Shown: positions 33,627 through 41,202 of the stretch, piece by piece
How the letters are laid out: each line of letters opens with the position of its first letter
Position numbering within the stretch: position 1 is the first letter of the stretch
DNA from: an uncultured Nocardioides sp.
GTDB taxonomy: Bacteria; Actinomycetota; Actinomycetes; Propionibacteriales; Nocardioidaceae
Length of the DNA: 64,000 nt
Direction of reading: 5' to 3'
Assembly (NCBI RefSeq): GCF_947489365.1
Contig: NZ_CANLDB010000003.1
Coordinates: 186,001 to 250,000, forward strand
Program-made: the position numbers and the translations under genes
The notes under the pieces: generated by a model
What the model was told of the DNA's origin: nothing
What the model saw: only the letters and a program-made list of their open reading frames with translations
The model's database searches: none

Positions 33627-34586
33627 ATGCAGACACGACGCAGAGCACTCGGCACGACCCTCGGCGCGACCCTCGGGGTCGCGGCCGCCGTGACCGCCGC
33701 CGGCGCCACCGCCCCGGGGGCGAGCGCCGCCCCCGGTCGCCCGCCGAAGGACCGCCCGGTCCTCGGGCCCGCCCGCGGCGACGACATCCACGTGATGACG
33801 TTCAACATCCGGCTCGACCGGGGCGATGCCACCCAGCCGGGGCAGCCCGACCACTGGGGCGACCGCGCTCCGCTGGTGACGCGGCTGCTGGCCACCGAGC
33901 GCCCGACGCTGCTGGGCGTCCAGGAGGCGACGTACGGCCAGCTCGACGAGGTGGAGCGGGGGGTGGGACGCAGCCACCGGATGCTCGGCTTCGGCCGCGA
34001 GGGCGGCAGCGGCGGGGAGTACTCGGCGATCTTCTACGACGCCGAGCGGTTCACCGCGCTGGAGTGGGACCAGTACTGGCTCTCCGACACCCCCGACGTC
34101 ATCGGCTCCGCGACCTGGGGCAACTCCGTCACCCGCATCGTCACCTGGGCCCGCCTCGCCGACCGCCGTACCGGCCGCGAGCTGGTCCACCTCAACACCC
34201 ACTTCGACCACGAGTCGGAGAACGCCCGTGTCCGCTCCGCCGAGGTGCTCCGCGACCAGGTCGCGGCCCTCGACGTCCCCGCCCTGCTGACCGGTGACTT
34301 CAACGCCCCGGCCGGCGACAGCGCGCCGTACGCCGTGCTCACCGGCGACGGCACCACGACGGACACGTGGGGGACGGCGCAGAAGCGCCTCACCCCGGCG
34401 TGGGGCACCTTCCCGAACTACGCCGCCCCCGTGGAGGGTGAGCGGCGCATCGACTGGGTGCTCGCGACCGACGGGGTGCGGGTCCGCCGGGCGGCGATCA
34501 ACGCCACGACGTACGACACCCGGCGCGGGGAGGACCGCTGGCCCAGCGACCACACGCCGGTGCAGGCGCTCGTCCGGCTGAGCTGA
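33627..34586 (+). CDS. Secreted endonuclease/exonuclease/phosphatase-fold protein (second paralogue)
   Basis: 319 residues and close paralogue of the protein at 29234-30151. The Tat-type signal is MQTRRRALGTTLGATLGVAA, cleaved near ASAAP (about residue 34). Catalytic motifs are VMTFNIRL, GVQEATY, HFDHESEN, LTGDFNAPAGD, RIDWVLA and SDHTPVQ. ATG 33627 gives a clean signal peptide; the frame is open to 33426 but without signal features. The substrate is unknown. Its 3' end converges on the TetR gene with 3 bp between. Confidence 0.87.
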   Translation: MQTRRRALGTTLGATLGVAAAVTAAGATAPGASAAPGRPPKDRPVLGPARGDDIHVMTFNIRLDRGDATQPGQPDHWGDRAPLVTRLLATERPTLLGVQEATYGQLDEVERGVGRSHRMLGFGREGGSGGEYSAIFYDAERFTALEWDQYWLSDTPDVIGSATWGNSVTRIVTWARLADRRTGRELVHLNTHFDHESENARVRSAEVLRDQVAALDVPALLTGDFNAPAGDSAPYAVLTGDGTTTDTWGTAQKRLTPAWGTFPNYAAPVEGERRIDWVLATDGVRVRRAAINATTYDTRRGEDRWPSDHTPVQALVRLS

Positions 34587-34589
34587 GCC

Positions 34590-35201
34590 TCACCCCTCCG
34601 CGTCGGGCCGGTCTGCCGGTGCCAGCGCCCGGCAGGCGCGGGCGGCGACCCCGTCGGCGTAGGCGTGGGTGAGGCTCCCGGAGCCCTGCTGCCACCGGTG
34701 GAACACGGGGGCGACGACGAGCTCGAGGGCGGCCAGGTCGTCGACGTCGTCGCCGACCTGGCCCGCGGCGCGGGCCACGGCGAAGCGGGCGGCGAACGCC
34801 TCGAGCTGGGGCGTGAAGATCGTGGCGAGCACCTGGGACCGCAGGGTGTCGTCCTGCAGCGTCTCGACGGTGAGGGCGCGCAGCAGTGCGTCCCAGGCGG
34901 GGTCGGCGAGCTCGTCGACGACGCCGCGCAGGACCACGGCGAGGTCGCCGCGCAGGTCGCCGGTGTCGGGCAGCCCGTACGCGACGTCCCGTGCGTTGCG
35001 CGCGGCCAGGGCGTCCACGAGCACCGCCCCGCGGGAGGGCCACCAGCGGTAGATCGTGGCCTTGCTGACGCCGGCGCGCGCCGCGATCGACTCGACGGTG
35101 ACCTGCGGGTACGGCCGTTCGGCCGCCAGTGCCAGGGCCGCCTCGAGGATCGCCGCGGTCGATCGCGAGGACCGTCGCCGGCCGGGGTCGTCAGGGGACA
35201 C
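34590..35201 (-). CDS. TetR-family regulator of the adjacent glycosyltransferase
   Basis: 203 residues. HTH at about 25-62: VTVESIAARAGVSKATIYRWWPSRGAVL, then a TetR C-terminal domain (about 85-190). GTG 35201 begins SPDDPGRRRSS. It diverges from the macrolide-type glycosyltransferase across 66 bp that carry a 22-bp dyad (35220-35241), so it very likely represses that gene in the absence of a ligand. The ligand is unknown. Confidence 0.87.
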   Translation of the reverse strand: MSPDDPGRRRSSRSTAAILEAALALAAERPYPQVTVESIAARAGVSKATIYRWWPSRGAVLVDALAARNARDVAYGLPDTGDLRGDLAVVLRGVVDELADPAWDALLRALTVETLQDDTLRSQVLATIFTPQLEAFAARFAVARAAGQVGDDVDDLAALELVVAPVFHRWQQGSGSLTHAYADGVAARACRALAPADRPDAEG

Positions 35202-35219
35202 GCGCTCAGGCTACGGTAG

Positions 35220-35241
35220 CGAAACGATACGCACCGTTTCG
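35220..35241. promoter_or_regulatory. Putative TetR operator CGAAACG-N8-CGTTTCG
   Basis: Perfect 7-bp arms at 35220-35226 and 35235-35241 in the divergent gap, 19 bp from the TetR start and 26 bp from the glycosyltransferase start. Location and symmetry fit autoregulation plus repression. Confidence 0.6.
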
Positions 35242-35267
35242 TTTTGCCGAGAGCCCAGGAGGTCGTC

Positions 35268-36509
35268 GTGGCCCACCTCGTCATGGTCAGCATCCCCGCG
35301 CCCGGCCACGTGAACCCGAGCCTCGAGGTGCTCCGTCGGCTGGTCGAGCGCGGCCACCGGGTCACCTACGTCAACGACGCCTCGTTCCGCGACGTCGTCG
35401 AGAGCACCGGGGCCCGGCTGGCGCCGTACGTGTCGGTGCTCCCGCGGGCCAACCACGCCGGCGCCGACGGCCCGCCGGAGGAGGCGTTCGACGGCGACGC
35501 GGTCGACCACCTCGCCGCGTTCCAGGACGAGTACGAGGCGATGCTCCCGGTCGTCCGTGAGGTGTTCGCCGCGGACCGCCCCGACCTCCTGCTCCACGAC
35601 ATCGCCGGGGTCCCCGGCCGGCTCCTGGCCGACGCGCGCGGCGTGCCGACGCTGCAGCTCTCGCCGACGTACGTCGCGTGGGAGGGCTACGAGGACGACC
35701 TCGGCGCCTTCTGGGACGGCGTCCGCGCCGACCCCCGCGGGGCGGCGTACCTGGCGCGGCAGCAGGCGATGCTCGCCGAGCACGGCGTCACCACCGACGC
35801 GCTGGCGTACCTGGGACGACCGTCCCGGTGCGTCGTCCTGGTGCCCGAGGTGATGCAGCCGCACGCCGACCGGGTCGACCGCGCGACGTACACCTTCACG
35901 GGCCCCGCGCTGCGCCGTCCGGTCCCCGGCGCCTGGACCCCACCGACCGGGCGGCGGGTGCTGCTCGTCTCGCTCGGCACGGCGTTCACCGCGCACCCGG
36001 ACTTCTACCGCCGCTGCCTCGAGGCGTACGGCGGACGGCCCGGCTGGCACCTCGTGCTCCAGGTCGGGCGACACGTCGACCCGGCGGTCCTCACCGACGG
36101 GCGCCCGGTGCCCGAGGACGTCGAGATCGTCCCGTGGGTGCCGCAGCTGGAGGTCCTCGAGCACGCGGACGCGTTCGTGACGCACGCCGGGATGGGCGGG
36201 TCGAGCGAGGGCCTGGCCACGGCGACGCCGATGGTCGCCGTGCCGCAGGACGTCGACCAGTTCGACAACGCCGACGCCCTCGTCGCGGCCGGGGTCGCGG
36301 TGCGCCTGGACTCCGCGACCGCCACGGTCGCCGACCTGCGCCGGGCCCTGACGCAGGTCACCTCGCCCGCCGTGGCCGCGCGGTCCCGCGCGCTCGCGGC
36401 GGAGCTCGCCGCGGCCGGTGGGGCCGACGCCGCGGTCGCCGTGGTCGAGTCGATGGTCGCCCCGCTCAGTCCGGGGGCGCCCAGGTCCCCAGGCGCGCCG
36501 CGATCCTGA
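35268..36509 (+). CDS. MGT-family (macrolide-type) glycosyltransferase
   Basis: GT1/GT-B enzyme of 413 residues resembling OleD/OleI and other macrolide-inactivating UDP-glucosyltransferases. The N-terminus VAHLVMVSIPAPGHVNPSLE is the family acceptor-domain start, and the C-terminal donor motif runs VPWVPQLEVLEHADAFVTHAG then PMVAVPQDVDQFDNADAL. GTG 35268 was chosen over an ATG at 35244 because AGGAGG stands 5 nt before it. Under the divergent TetR gene it could detoxify an antibiotic or other small molecule by glucosylation (inference). The 3' end overlaps the convergent MarR gene by 44 bp. Confidence 0.87.
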   Translation: MAHLVMVSIPAPGHVNPSLEVLRRLVERGHRVTYVNDASFRDVVESTGARLAPYVSVLPRANHAGADGPPEEAFDGDAVDHLAAFQDEYEAMLPVVREVFAADRPDLLLHDIAGVPGRLLADARGVPTLQLSPTYVAWEGYEDDLGAFWDGVRADPRGAAYLARQQAMLAEHGVTTDALAYLGRPSRCVVLVPEVMQPHADRVDRATYTFTGPALRRPVPGAWTPPTGRRVLLVSLGTAFTAHPDFYRRCLEAYGGRPGWHLVLQVGRHVDPAVLTDGRPVPEDVEIVPWVPQLEVLEHADAFVTHAGMGGSSEGLATATPMVAVPQDVDQFDNADALVAAGVAVRLDSATATVADLRRALTQVTSPAVAARSRALAAELAAAGGADAAVAVVESMVAPLSPGAPRSPGAPRS

Positions 36510-36921
36510 CCAGCGCCGCGAGGTCGTCGTCGTCCAGCCGGTCGACGACGACCTCGCGGACGGCCCGGGCGTGGACGGGCGCGGCGGCGCGCACCACGGC
36601 CAGCCCCTCGTCGGTCAGCGTCGCCAGGGTCGCCCGCCCGTCGTCCGGGTCGGGTCGCCGGGTCAGCCAGCCGCGGTCCTCGAAGCGCTTCGCGGCGTTG
36701 GAGAGCCGGGACGGCGCCCCGCCGGAGAGGTAGGCGAGCTCGCCCATCCGCAGCGTGAGGTCGGGCGCCTCCGAGATCCCGCTCAGCACGAGGTACTCGA
36801 ACAGCGACAGCCCGCTGCTGCGCTGCGCGGCCTCGACCCGGGTCGGCACGAGCATCACCAACGACCCGAGGGCCGACCAGCCGTCCTTCTGGGGCTCGGT
36901 GAGCCACGGGTCGTCGGTCAT
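36466..36921 (-). CDS. MarR-family regulator
   Basis: 151 residues with winged HTH LTLRMGELAYLSGGAPSRLS and the wing DPDDGRATLATLTDEG, typical MarR. It diverges from a RidA-family gene across 49 bp with two TTCA-N4-TGAA dyads. A minus-strand TAATCT box (36928-36933) lies 6 nt before its ATG, so it too may be leaderless and is probably autoregulated. The ligand is unknown. Confidence 0.88.
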   Translation of the reverse strand: MTDDPWLTEPQKDGWSALGSLVMLVPTRVEAAQRSSGLSLFEYLVLSGISEAPDLTLRMGELAYLSGGAPSRLSNAAKRFEDRGWLTRRPDPDDGRATLATLTDEGLAVVRAAAPVHARAVREVVVDRLDDDDLAALVRIAARLGTWAPPD

Positions 36922-36933
36922 GGACAGAGATTA

Positions 36934-36947
36934 CTTCACAGATGAAG
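36934..36947. promoter_or_regulatory. MarR operator candidate 1, CTTCA-N4-TGAAG
   Basis: Perfect 5-bp arms, 4-nt spacer. It overlaps the -35 region of the RidA gene and sits just upstream of the MarR -10 box. Confidence 0.55.
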
Positions 36948-36963
36948 CGATCGGGTGTAGCGT
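36935..36963 (+). promoter_or_regulatory. Promoter TTCACA-N17-TAGCGT of the RidA gene
   Basis: -35 TTCACA (36935-36940), 17-bp spacer, -10 TAGCGT (36958-36963). Seven nucleotides later is ATG 36971, so transcription probably begins at the start codon. Confidence 0.5.
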
Positions 36964-36965
36964 TC

Positions 36966-36981
36966 ATTTCATGAGTGAAAT
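36966..36981. promoter_or_regulatory. MarR operator candidate 2, ATTTCA-N4-TGAAAT
   Basis: Perfect 6-bp arms, 4-nt spacer, spanning the RidA start codon and presumed transcription start. It shares the TTCA-N4-TGAA core with the site at 36934. Confidence 0.6.
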
Positions 36982-37381
36982 AACCACGTACGACGTCCCC
37001 GGCCTCCCCGTCACGGGCCTCTACCACCAGGTGTCGGTCGCGACCGGCTCCCGCCTCGTCTCCCTGGCCGGCCAGGTCTCCCAGGACGCCGACGGCACGC
37101 CCGTCGGCGTCGGCGACCTGGCCGCCCAGATCGAGCAGTGCTACGCCAACGTCGCCACCGCCCTCGCCGGGGCGGGCGGCTCGATCGAGGACGTCGTCGA
37201 CCTCACGGCGTACGTCGTGGACTGGTCGGCCGACAAGGTGCCGGCGCTGGTCGAGGGCATGGCCCGGGGCGCGGCGCGGGTGGGCACCACCCACACCCCG
37301 CCCGCGACGCTGATCGGCGTCGCGAGCCTCTTCACCCCGGAGCAGCTCGTCGAGCTCAAGGTCACCGCCGTGCTGGCCTGA
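36971..37381 (+). CDS. RidA/YjgF-family protein
   Basis: 136 residues. RidA members hydrolyse reactive enamine/imine intermediates of amino acid metabolism. Family features include GLYHQVSVATGSRLVSLAGQVSQDADG and a C-terminal PPATLIGVASLFTPEQLVELKVTAVL. The usual arginine of the RidA active site (in R-x-x-V near residue 105) is replaced in the segment TPPATLIGV, so it may be a Rid subfamily member without imine hydrolase activity. ATG 36971 was chosen from the promoter layout. It overlaps the convergent amidohydrolase by 20 bp. Confidence 0.85.
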   Translation: MSEITTYDVPGLPVTGLYHQVSVATGSRLVSLAGQVSQDADGTPVGVGDLAAQIEQCYANVATALAGAGGSIEDVVDLTAYVVDWSADKVPALVEGMARGAARVGTTHTPPATLIGVASLFTPEQLVELKVTAVLA

Positions 37382-38975
37382 GCCCTCCCTCGCCGAGCGC
37401 CGCGACCTCGACCCACTCGCCGGCCGGGTCGTCGTCCTCGTCCGGCCACACCGGCCGCAGGCGCACCCGGTCGTCGTGGACCTCCAGGAGCAGGACGTCG
37501 GTCGGCTCGCCGCCGTCGCGGACGAGCAGCCACGGCTCCGCGAGCACGGCCATCCCGCGCTCGCGGAGCACGGCCTCGGCGGTCTCGTCGTCGCTCGGAC
37601 CCGACAGCGCTGCGCCGAACGTCGTCGTCGGCACCCAGCCCTGCGGCGTCGGGACCACGCGACCCAGCAGCTCGCCGTCCTCGTCGCGGACGACGTCGCG
37701 CGGACCGGCGTCCTCGCCGGGGTCGACCATGACGCCCTTCGCCCGCAGGCCCGCGACGATGCGGGTGGTCATGGCGGCCAGCCAGTCCAGGCCGCGGGTC
37801 TCCTCCGCGGAGCCGGCGAGCCCGGAGGCGTCCACGCGCTGACCGGCCACCCAGGTCGCCACGACCCTCCCGGAGTCGGTGACGTCCCGGGTGGGGTCGC
37901 CCTCGACGAGCAGCAGGTCGGCGCGCAGCCCGGGGGCGACCCGGCCACGGTCGGCCAGGCCGAACACCTCGGCCGCGGCCGACGTGGCGCCTACCAGCGC
38001 CTCGAGCGGCGTCAGCCCGGCGTCGACGAGCCGGGCGAGCTCGCGGTGCAGGCTCAGGCCCGGCACGAGCCCCGGGTTGGGGCTGTCCGTGCCCGCCAGC
38101 ACCGGCAGGCCCGCGCGGTGCAGGGCGAGCACGTTCGCCGTGCGCTCGGTGTCGTCGGGCGGACCGGGTGGCATCCACCGCGTCGCCTGCGCGCGCAGCA
38201 GGTCGCGCCAGGCCGGGGTGAGCAGGCCCCCGAGGACGGGGTCGGCCGCCAGCGGCAGGGGCCCCGCGGGCGTCGGCCAGGCGTCGAACAGCGACAGCGT
38301 CGCCACCACGCCGCGCAGCCGCTGCGCCAGCTCGCCGACCTGGTCGGGCGCCAACCGGTCGTACGGCGCGTGCGCGAGCACGTCCGCGCCGCACCGCGCC
38401 ACGAGGACGGCGTCGGCGGCGGACGAGACGTGCGCGGCCACCACGAGGCCGCGGGCGTGGGCGGCGTCGCAGAGGGCGCGCAGGGTCGCCTCGTCGAGCG
38501 CGGGCAGGCCGTGGCGGCCCTCGAGGAGCACCTTGAGGTGGTGTGCCCCCTCCGCGACGCGGGCGGCGACGAACGCGTCGGCGTCCGCCGGTCCCGCGAC
38601 CGTCGGGAACGGCCCGTAGGCCAGCGTGGGATGACCGCCGGGCGCGGTCGCGCCGACGCCGGAGGTCCGCAGGCTCGCGCGTCCCGGTCCGAGGTCGGCG
38701 CCCGCCAGGTCGTCGGGGCGGCTGAACATGTCGAGCACCGTGGTCACGCCGTACGCCGCCGACATGCGCAGCGAGCCCGGCACGAGGTGGACGTGGCAGT
38801 CGATCAGTCCTGGCAGGAGGGTCCGGCCGGCGCCCGGGACGGCCTCGCCCTCCGGCGGGCGGGCGCCGGGGGCGGTCACGTCCAGCACCTCCCCACCGTC
38901 GACGTGGACGTCGACGGCCGCCTGCCGTCGCACGCCGTCGAGCAGCCGGACGCCGGTGAACGTGATCCTGGTCAT
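37362..38975 (-). CDS. Metal-dependent amidohydrolase family protein with C-terminal extension
   Basis: 537 residues. The amidohydrolase core (about 1-390) begins MTRITFTGVRLLDGVRRQAAVDVHV and has the metal motif GLIDCHVHL, further His residues in VVAAHVSSA and LAHAPYD, the metal Asp in AGTDSPNPG and the closing GRVAPGLRADLLLVEGDP. An extra C-terminal domain of about 145 residues follows, rich in Asp/Glu and of unknown role. ATG 38975 was preferred to GTG 38984. The substrate is unknown; imidazolonepropionase- or prolidase-like enzymes are relatives. The 3' end overlaps the RidA gene by 20 bp. Confidence 0.85.
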   Translation of the reverse strand: MTRITFTGVRLLDGVRRQAAVDVHVDGGEVLDVTAPGARPPEGEAVPGAGRTLLPGLIDCHVHLVPGSLRMSAAYGVTTVLDMFSRPDDLAGADLGPGRASLRTSGVGATAPGGHPTLAYGPFPTVAGPADADAFVAARVAEGAHHLKVLLEGRHGLPALDEATLRALCDAAHARGLVVAAHVSSAADAVLVARCGADVLAHAPYDRLAPDQVGELAQRLRGVVATLSLFDAWPTPAGPLPLAADPVLGGLLTPAWRDLLRAQATRWMPPGPPDDTERTANVLALHRAGLPVLAGTDSPNPGLVPGLSLHRELARLVDAGLTPLEALVGATSAAAEVFGLADRGRVAPGLRADLLLVEGDPTRDVTDSGRVVATWVAGQRVDASGLAGSAEETRGLDWLAAMTTRIVAGLRAKGVMVDPGEDAGPRDVVRDEDGELLGRVVPTPQGWVPTTTFGAALSGPSDDETAEAVLRERGMAVLAEPWLLVRDGGEPTDVLLLEVHDDRVRLRPVWPDEDDDPAGEWVEVAALGEGGLRPARR

Positions 38976-39079
38976 GGCGTCCACGCTGACGGCCCGCAGC
39001 GCCGGGGTCCACCGAGTTTCAGCAGGTCACGGGGCGGGCGGCGGTGGTCAGGGATTCACGGACCTCTCGGCCCGGCCCG

Positions 39080-39085
39080 TAGTCT
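39080..39085 (+). promoter_or_regulatory. -10 box TAGTCT of the DEAD-box helicase gene
   Basis: TAGTCT, with weak TTCACG 17-18 nt upstream. If used, it gives a leader of about 98 nt before GTG 39189, unusually long for this window and suited to post-transcriptional control of a cold-shock-type helicase. Confidence 0.35.
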
Positions 39086-39188
39086 GGACCCACGGCCCGC
39101 ACCCGGGCTCCGGACACACGGCGTCTCGCCGGTCCGTCGAGCCTCGGTCCCGACGCGGGCACCACACCCACGACGGAAGCGATACCCC

Positions 39189-40631
39189 GTGTCCTCAGAC
39201 TTCACCCAGCTCGGCGTGCCCGAGACCCTCTCCGCCGTGCTCGCCGAGCGCGGCATCACCAGCCCCACCCCGATCCAGGCCGCGACGCTGCCGGACTCCC
39301 TGGCCGGGCGCGACGTCCTCGGTCGCGGCCGCACCGGCTCCGGCAAGACCTACGCCTTCCTGCTGCCCCTCGTGGCGCGGCTGAGCGCCGAGAGCCGCCG
39401 GACCAAGCCGGGCCGGCCCCGCGCGCTGATCCTGGCCCCGACGCGCGAGCTCGTCGGCCAGATCAAGGAGGCCCTCGACCCGCTGGCGAGGACCGCCGGC
39501 CTCACCACGCAGACCGTCTTCGGCGGCGTGGGCCAGGGCCCGCAGGTCACCGGCCTGAAGCGCGGCGCGGACGTCGTCCTCGCCTGCCCCGGTCGCCTCG
39601 AGGACCTGATGAAGCAGGGCCACGTCTCGCTCGCCGACGTCTCCATCACCGTGCTCGACGAGGCGGACCACATGGCCGACCTCGGGTTCCTGCCCGCCGT
39701 GCGTCGCCTCCTGACGGCCACCGCCCGCGACGGCCAGCGCCTGCTGTTCTCCGCGACGCTCGACAACGCCATCGACGTGCTGGTGCAGAAGTTCCTGCGC
39801 AAGCCCGTCACCCACGAGGCCGACTCCGTGCAGGCCCCGGTCAGCCAGATGAGCCACCACGTGCTCCACCTCGGCAGCCGGGACTCCCGTGTCGACGTGC
39901 TGGCCGACCTCACCTCCGCCCCCGGGCGCACCGTGGTCTTCACCCGCACCAAGCACGGCGCCAAGGGCCTGGCCAAGCAGCTCAACAAGCGCGGCGTCCC
40001 CGCCGTCGAGCTGCACGGCAACCTGTCGCAGGGCGCCCGCACCCGCAACATGGATGCCTTCCACTCCGGCAAGGCCCAGACGCTCGTCGCGACCGACATC
40101 GCCGCCCGCGGCATCCACGTCGACGACGTCGCGCTGGTCATCCACGCCGACCCGCCGGTCGAGCACAAGGCGTACCTCCACCGCTCCGGCCGTACGGCGC
40201 GCGCCGGCGCCGCGGGCACCGTCATCACGCTGATGCTCGACGAGCAGGTCCGCGACGTCCGCGCGCTGACCCGCGCGGCCGGCATCACGCCGACCACGAC
40301 CAAGGTCAACGACGCCCGCCACCCGGTGCTGGCCCAGCTCGCCCCCGGCGCGCGCGAGCTCGTCCACGGCGGCATCACCATCGAGGCCCCGGCGCAGCAG
40401 CGCCGCTCGAACGGCGAGGGCCCCGGCTCCTCCGGTGGCGGCGGCCGCAACCGTCGCCGTGGCGGCGGTGGCACCGGCTCCGGCGGGTCCTCCTCCGGTG
40501 GTGGGCGCAAGCCCGCCGGCCAGGGCTCGGGCGGCGGTCGCTCCGGCGGTCCCCGTCGTCGCTCCGGCGGCGGCGGCTCCGCCTCGGGCGGCTCGCACAG
40601 CCCCGCGTCCTTCAGCTCCGGGCGCCGCTGA
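39189..40631 (+). CDS. DEAD-box ATP-dependent RNA helicase with Gly/Arg/Ser-rich tail
   Basis: 480 residues. Helicase motifs in order: Q-motif (TPIQAATLP), I GRTGSGKTYAF, Ia APTRELVGQ, II DEAD (VLDEADHMADLGF), III SATL, IV VVFTRTKHGAKGLAKQL, V ATDIAARGIHV, VI YLHRSGRTARAG. The C-terminal 75 residues are almost only Gly, Ser, Arg and Pro, an RGG-like unstructured RNA-binding tail. It unwinds structured RNA during ribosome assembly or decay. GTG 39189 has GGAAG about 10 nt upstream, at the end of a long leader; the frame upstream is shadow. Confidence 0.93.
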   Translation: MSSDFTQLGVPETLSAVLAERGITSPTPIQAATLPDSLAGRDVLGRGRTGSGKTYAFLLPLVARLSAESRRTKPGRPRALILAPTRELVGQIKEALDPLARTAGLTTQTVFGGVGQGPQVTGLKRGADVVLACPGRLEDLMKQGHVSLADVSITVLDEADHMADLGFLPAVRRLLTATARDGQRLLFSATLDNAIDVLVQKFLRKPVTHEADSVQAPVSQMSHHVLHLGSRDSRVDVLADLTSAPGRTVVFTRTKHGAKGLAKQLNKRGVPAVELHGNLSQGARTRNMDAFHSGKAQTLVATDIAARGIHVDDVALVIHADPPVEHKAYLHRSGRTARAGAAGTVITLMLDEQVRDVRALTRAAGITPTTTKVNDARHPVLAQLAPGARELVHGGITIEAPAQQRRSNGEGPGSSGGGGRNRRRGGGGTGSGGSSSGGGRKPAGQGSGGGRSGGPRRRSGGGGSASGGSHSPASFSSGRR

Positions 40632-40658
40632 CGTTCCGCACTGCGCCTGCCCGGGCCT

Positions 40659-40664
40659 GATACT
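40659..40664 (+). promoter_or_regulatory. -10 box GATACT of the DUF3995-like gene (leaderless)
   Basis: TGATACT with 6 nt to GTG 40671 and no ribosome site. Confidence 0.45.
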
Positions 40665-40670
40665 GACCCC

Positions 40671-41105
40671 GTGAGGGGCTGGCTGACCGGGCTCGTGGGC
40701 TGGTGCGCGGTGTTCGCCGTGCCGCACCTGTACTGGGCGGCCGGCGGTCGCGCGGGCCTCGGCGCGAGCGCCGCGGACGCCGACGCGGCGTTCGCCACGC
40801 CGTGGTTCGCGGCGTACAACGCCGCCACCGTCGTGCTCTGCCTCGCCGGGATCGGCCTCGGCGTCGTTGACTTGTCGGGCCTGTCCGGCCGCACCCGCCT
40901 CGCGGTGCGGTTCCGGCGCGTCCTGCTGGTCCTCGGCGTCCTGCTCGCCCTCCGCGGCGCGGTCGGCGTCACCGGCCTCGCCCTCGAGGCCGCCACGACC
41001 GGCGGCGTCTCCTCCCCGCCCGTGCTCGTCGCCGTCGAGGGCTGGTTCCTCCTCGGCGCCGTCGTCCTGCTCGGCCTGGCCCGGGCGGGGCGTCGGCCGC
41101 TGTAA
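40671..41105 (+). CDS. DUF3995-like small membrane protein
   Basis: 144 residues with four hydrophobic helices, a layout seen in DUF3995 proteins: LTGLVGWCAVFAVPHLYWAAGG at the N-terminus, an extracellular loop, ATVVLCLAGIGLGVV, then VLLVLGVLLALRGAV and WFLLGAVVLLGLARAG. Function is unknown. The stop codon TAA at 41103-41105 lies within the left arm of the inverted repeat that encloses the neighbouring nuclease-like gene, so the last codons abut that element. Confidence 0.75.
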   Translation: MRGWLTGLVGWCAVFAVPHLYWAAGGRAGLGASAADADAAFATPWFAAYNAATVVLCLAGIGLGVVDLSGLSGRTRLAVRFRRVLLVLGVLLALRGAVGVTGLALEAATTGGVSSPPVLVAVEGWFLLGAVVLLGLARAGRRPL

Positions 41106-41187
41106 CGCGGTGTTACTGCCACTCCAGTTGGCCTGGGCGGGCTGTTGCGCGCCGTACGACCGCGGAAGTGCCAGGAGGCCGCGGTAG
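41101..41187. repeat. Left arm of an 87-bp inverted repeat enclosing the AbiEi/DUF559-like gene
   Basis: Matches the reverse complement of 42296-42382. The outer 72 bp have 7 mismatches by my alignment, and a weaker inner 15 bp has 3 more. The outer end TGTAACGCGGTGTTAC is itself an imperfect palindrome, followed by TGCCACTCCAGT. Confidence 0.85.
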
Positions 41188-41202
41188 ACGGGCTCGGCCG
41201 AC

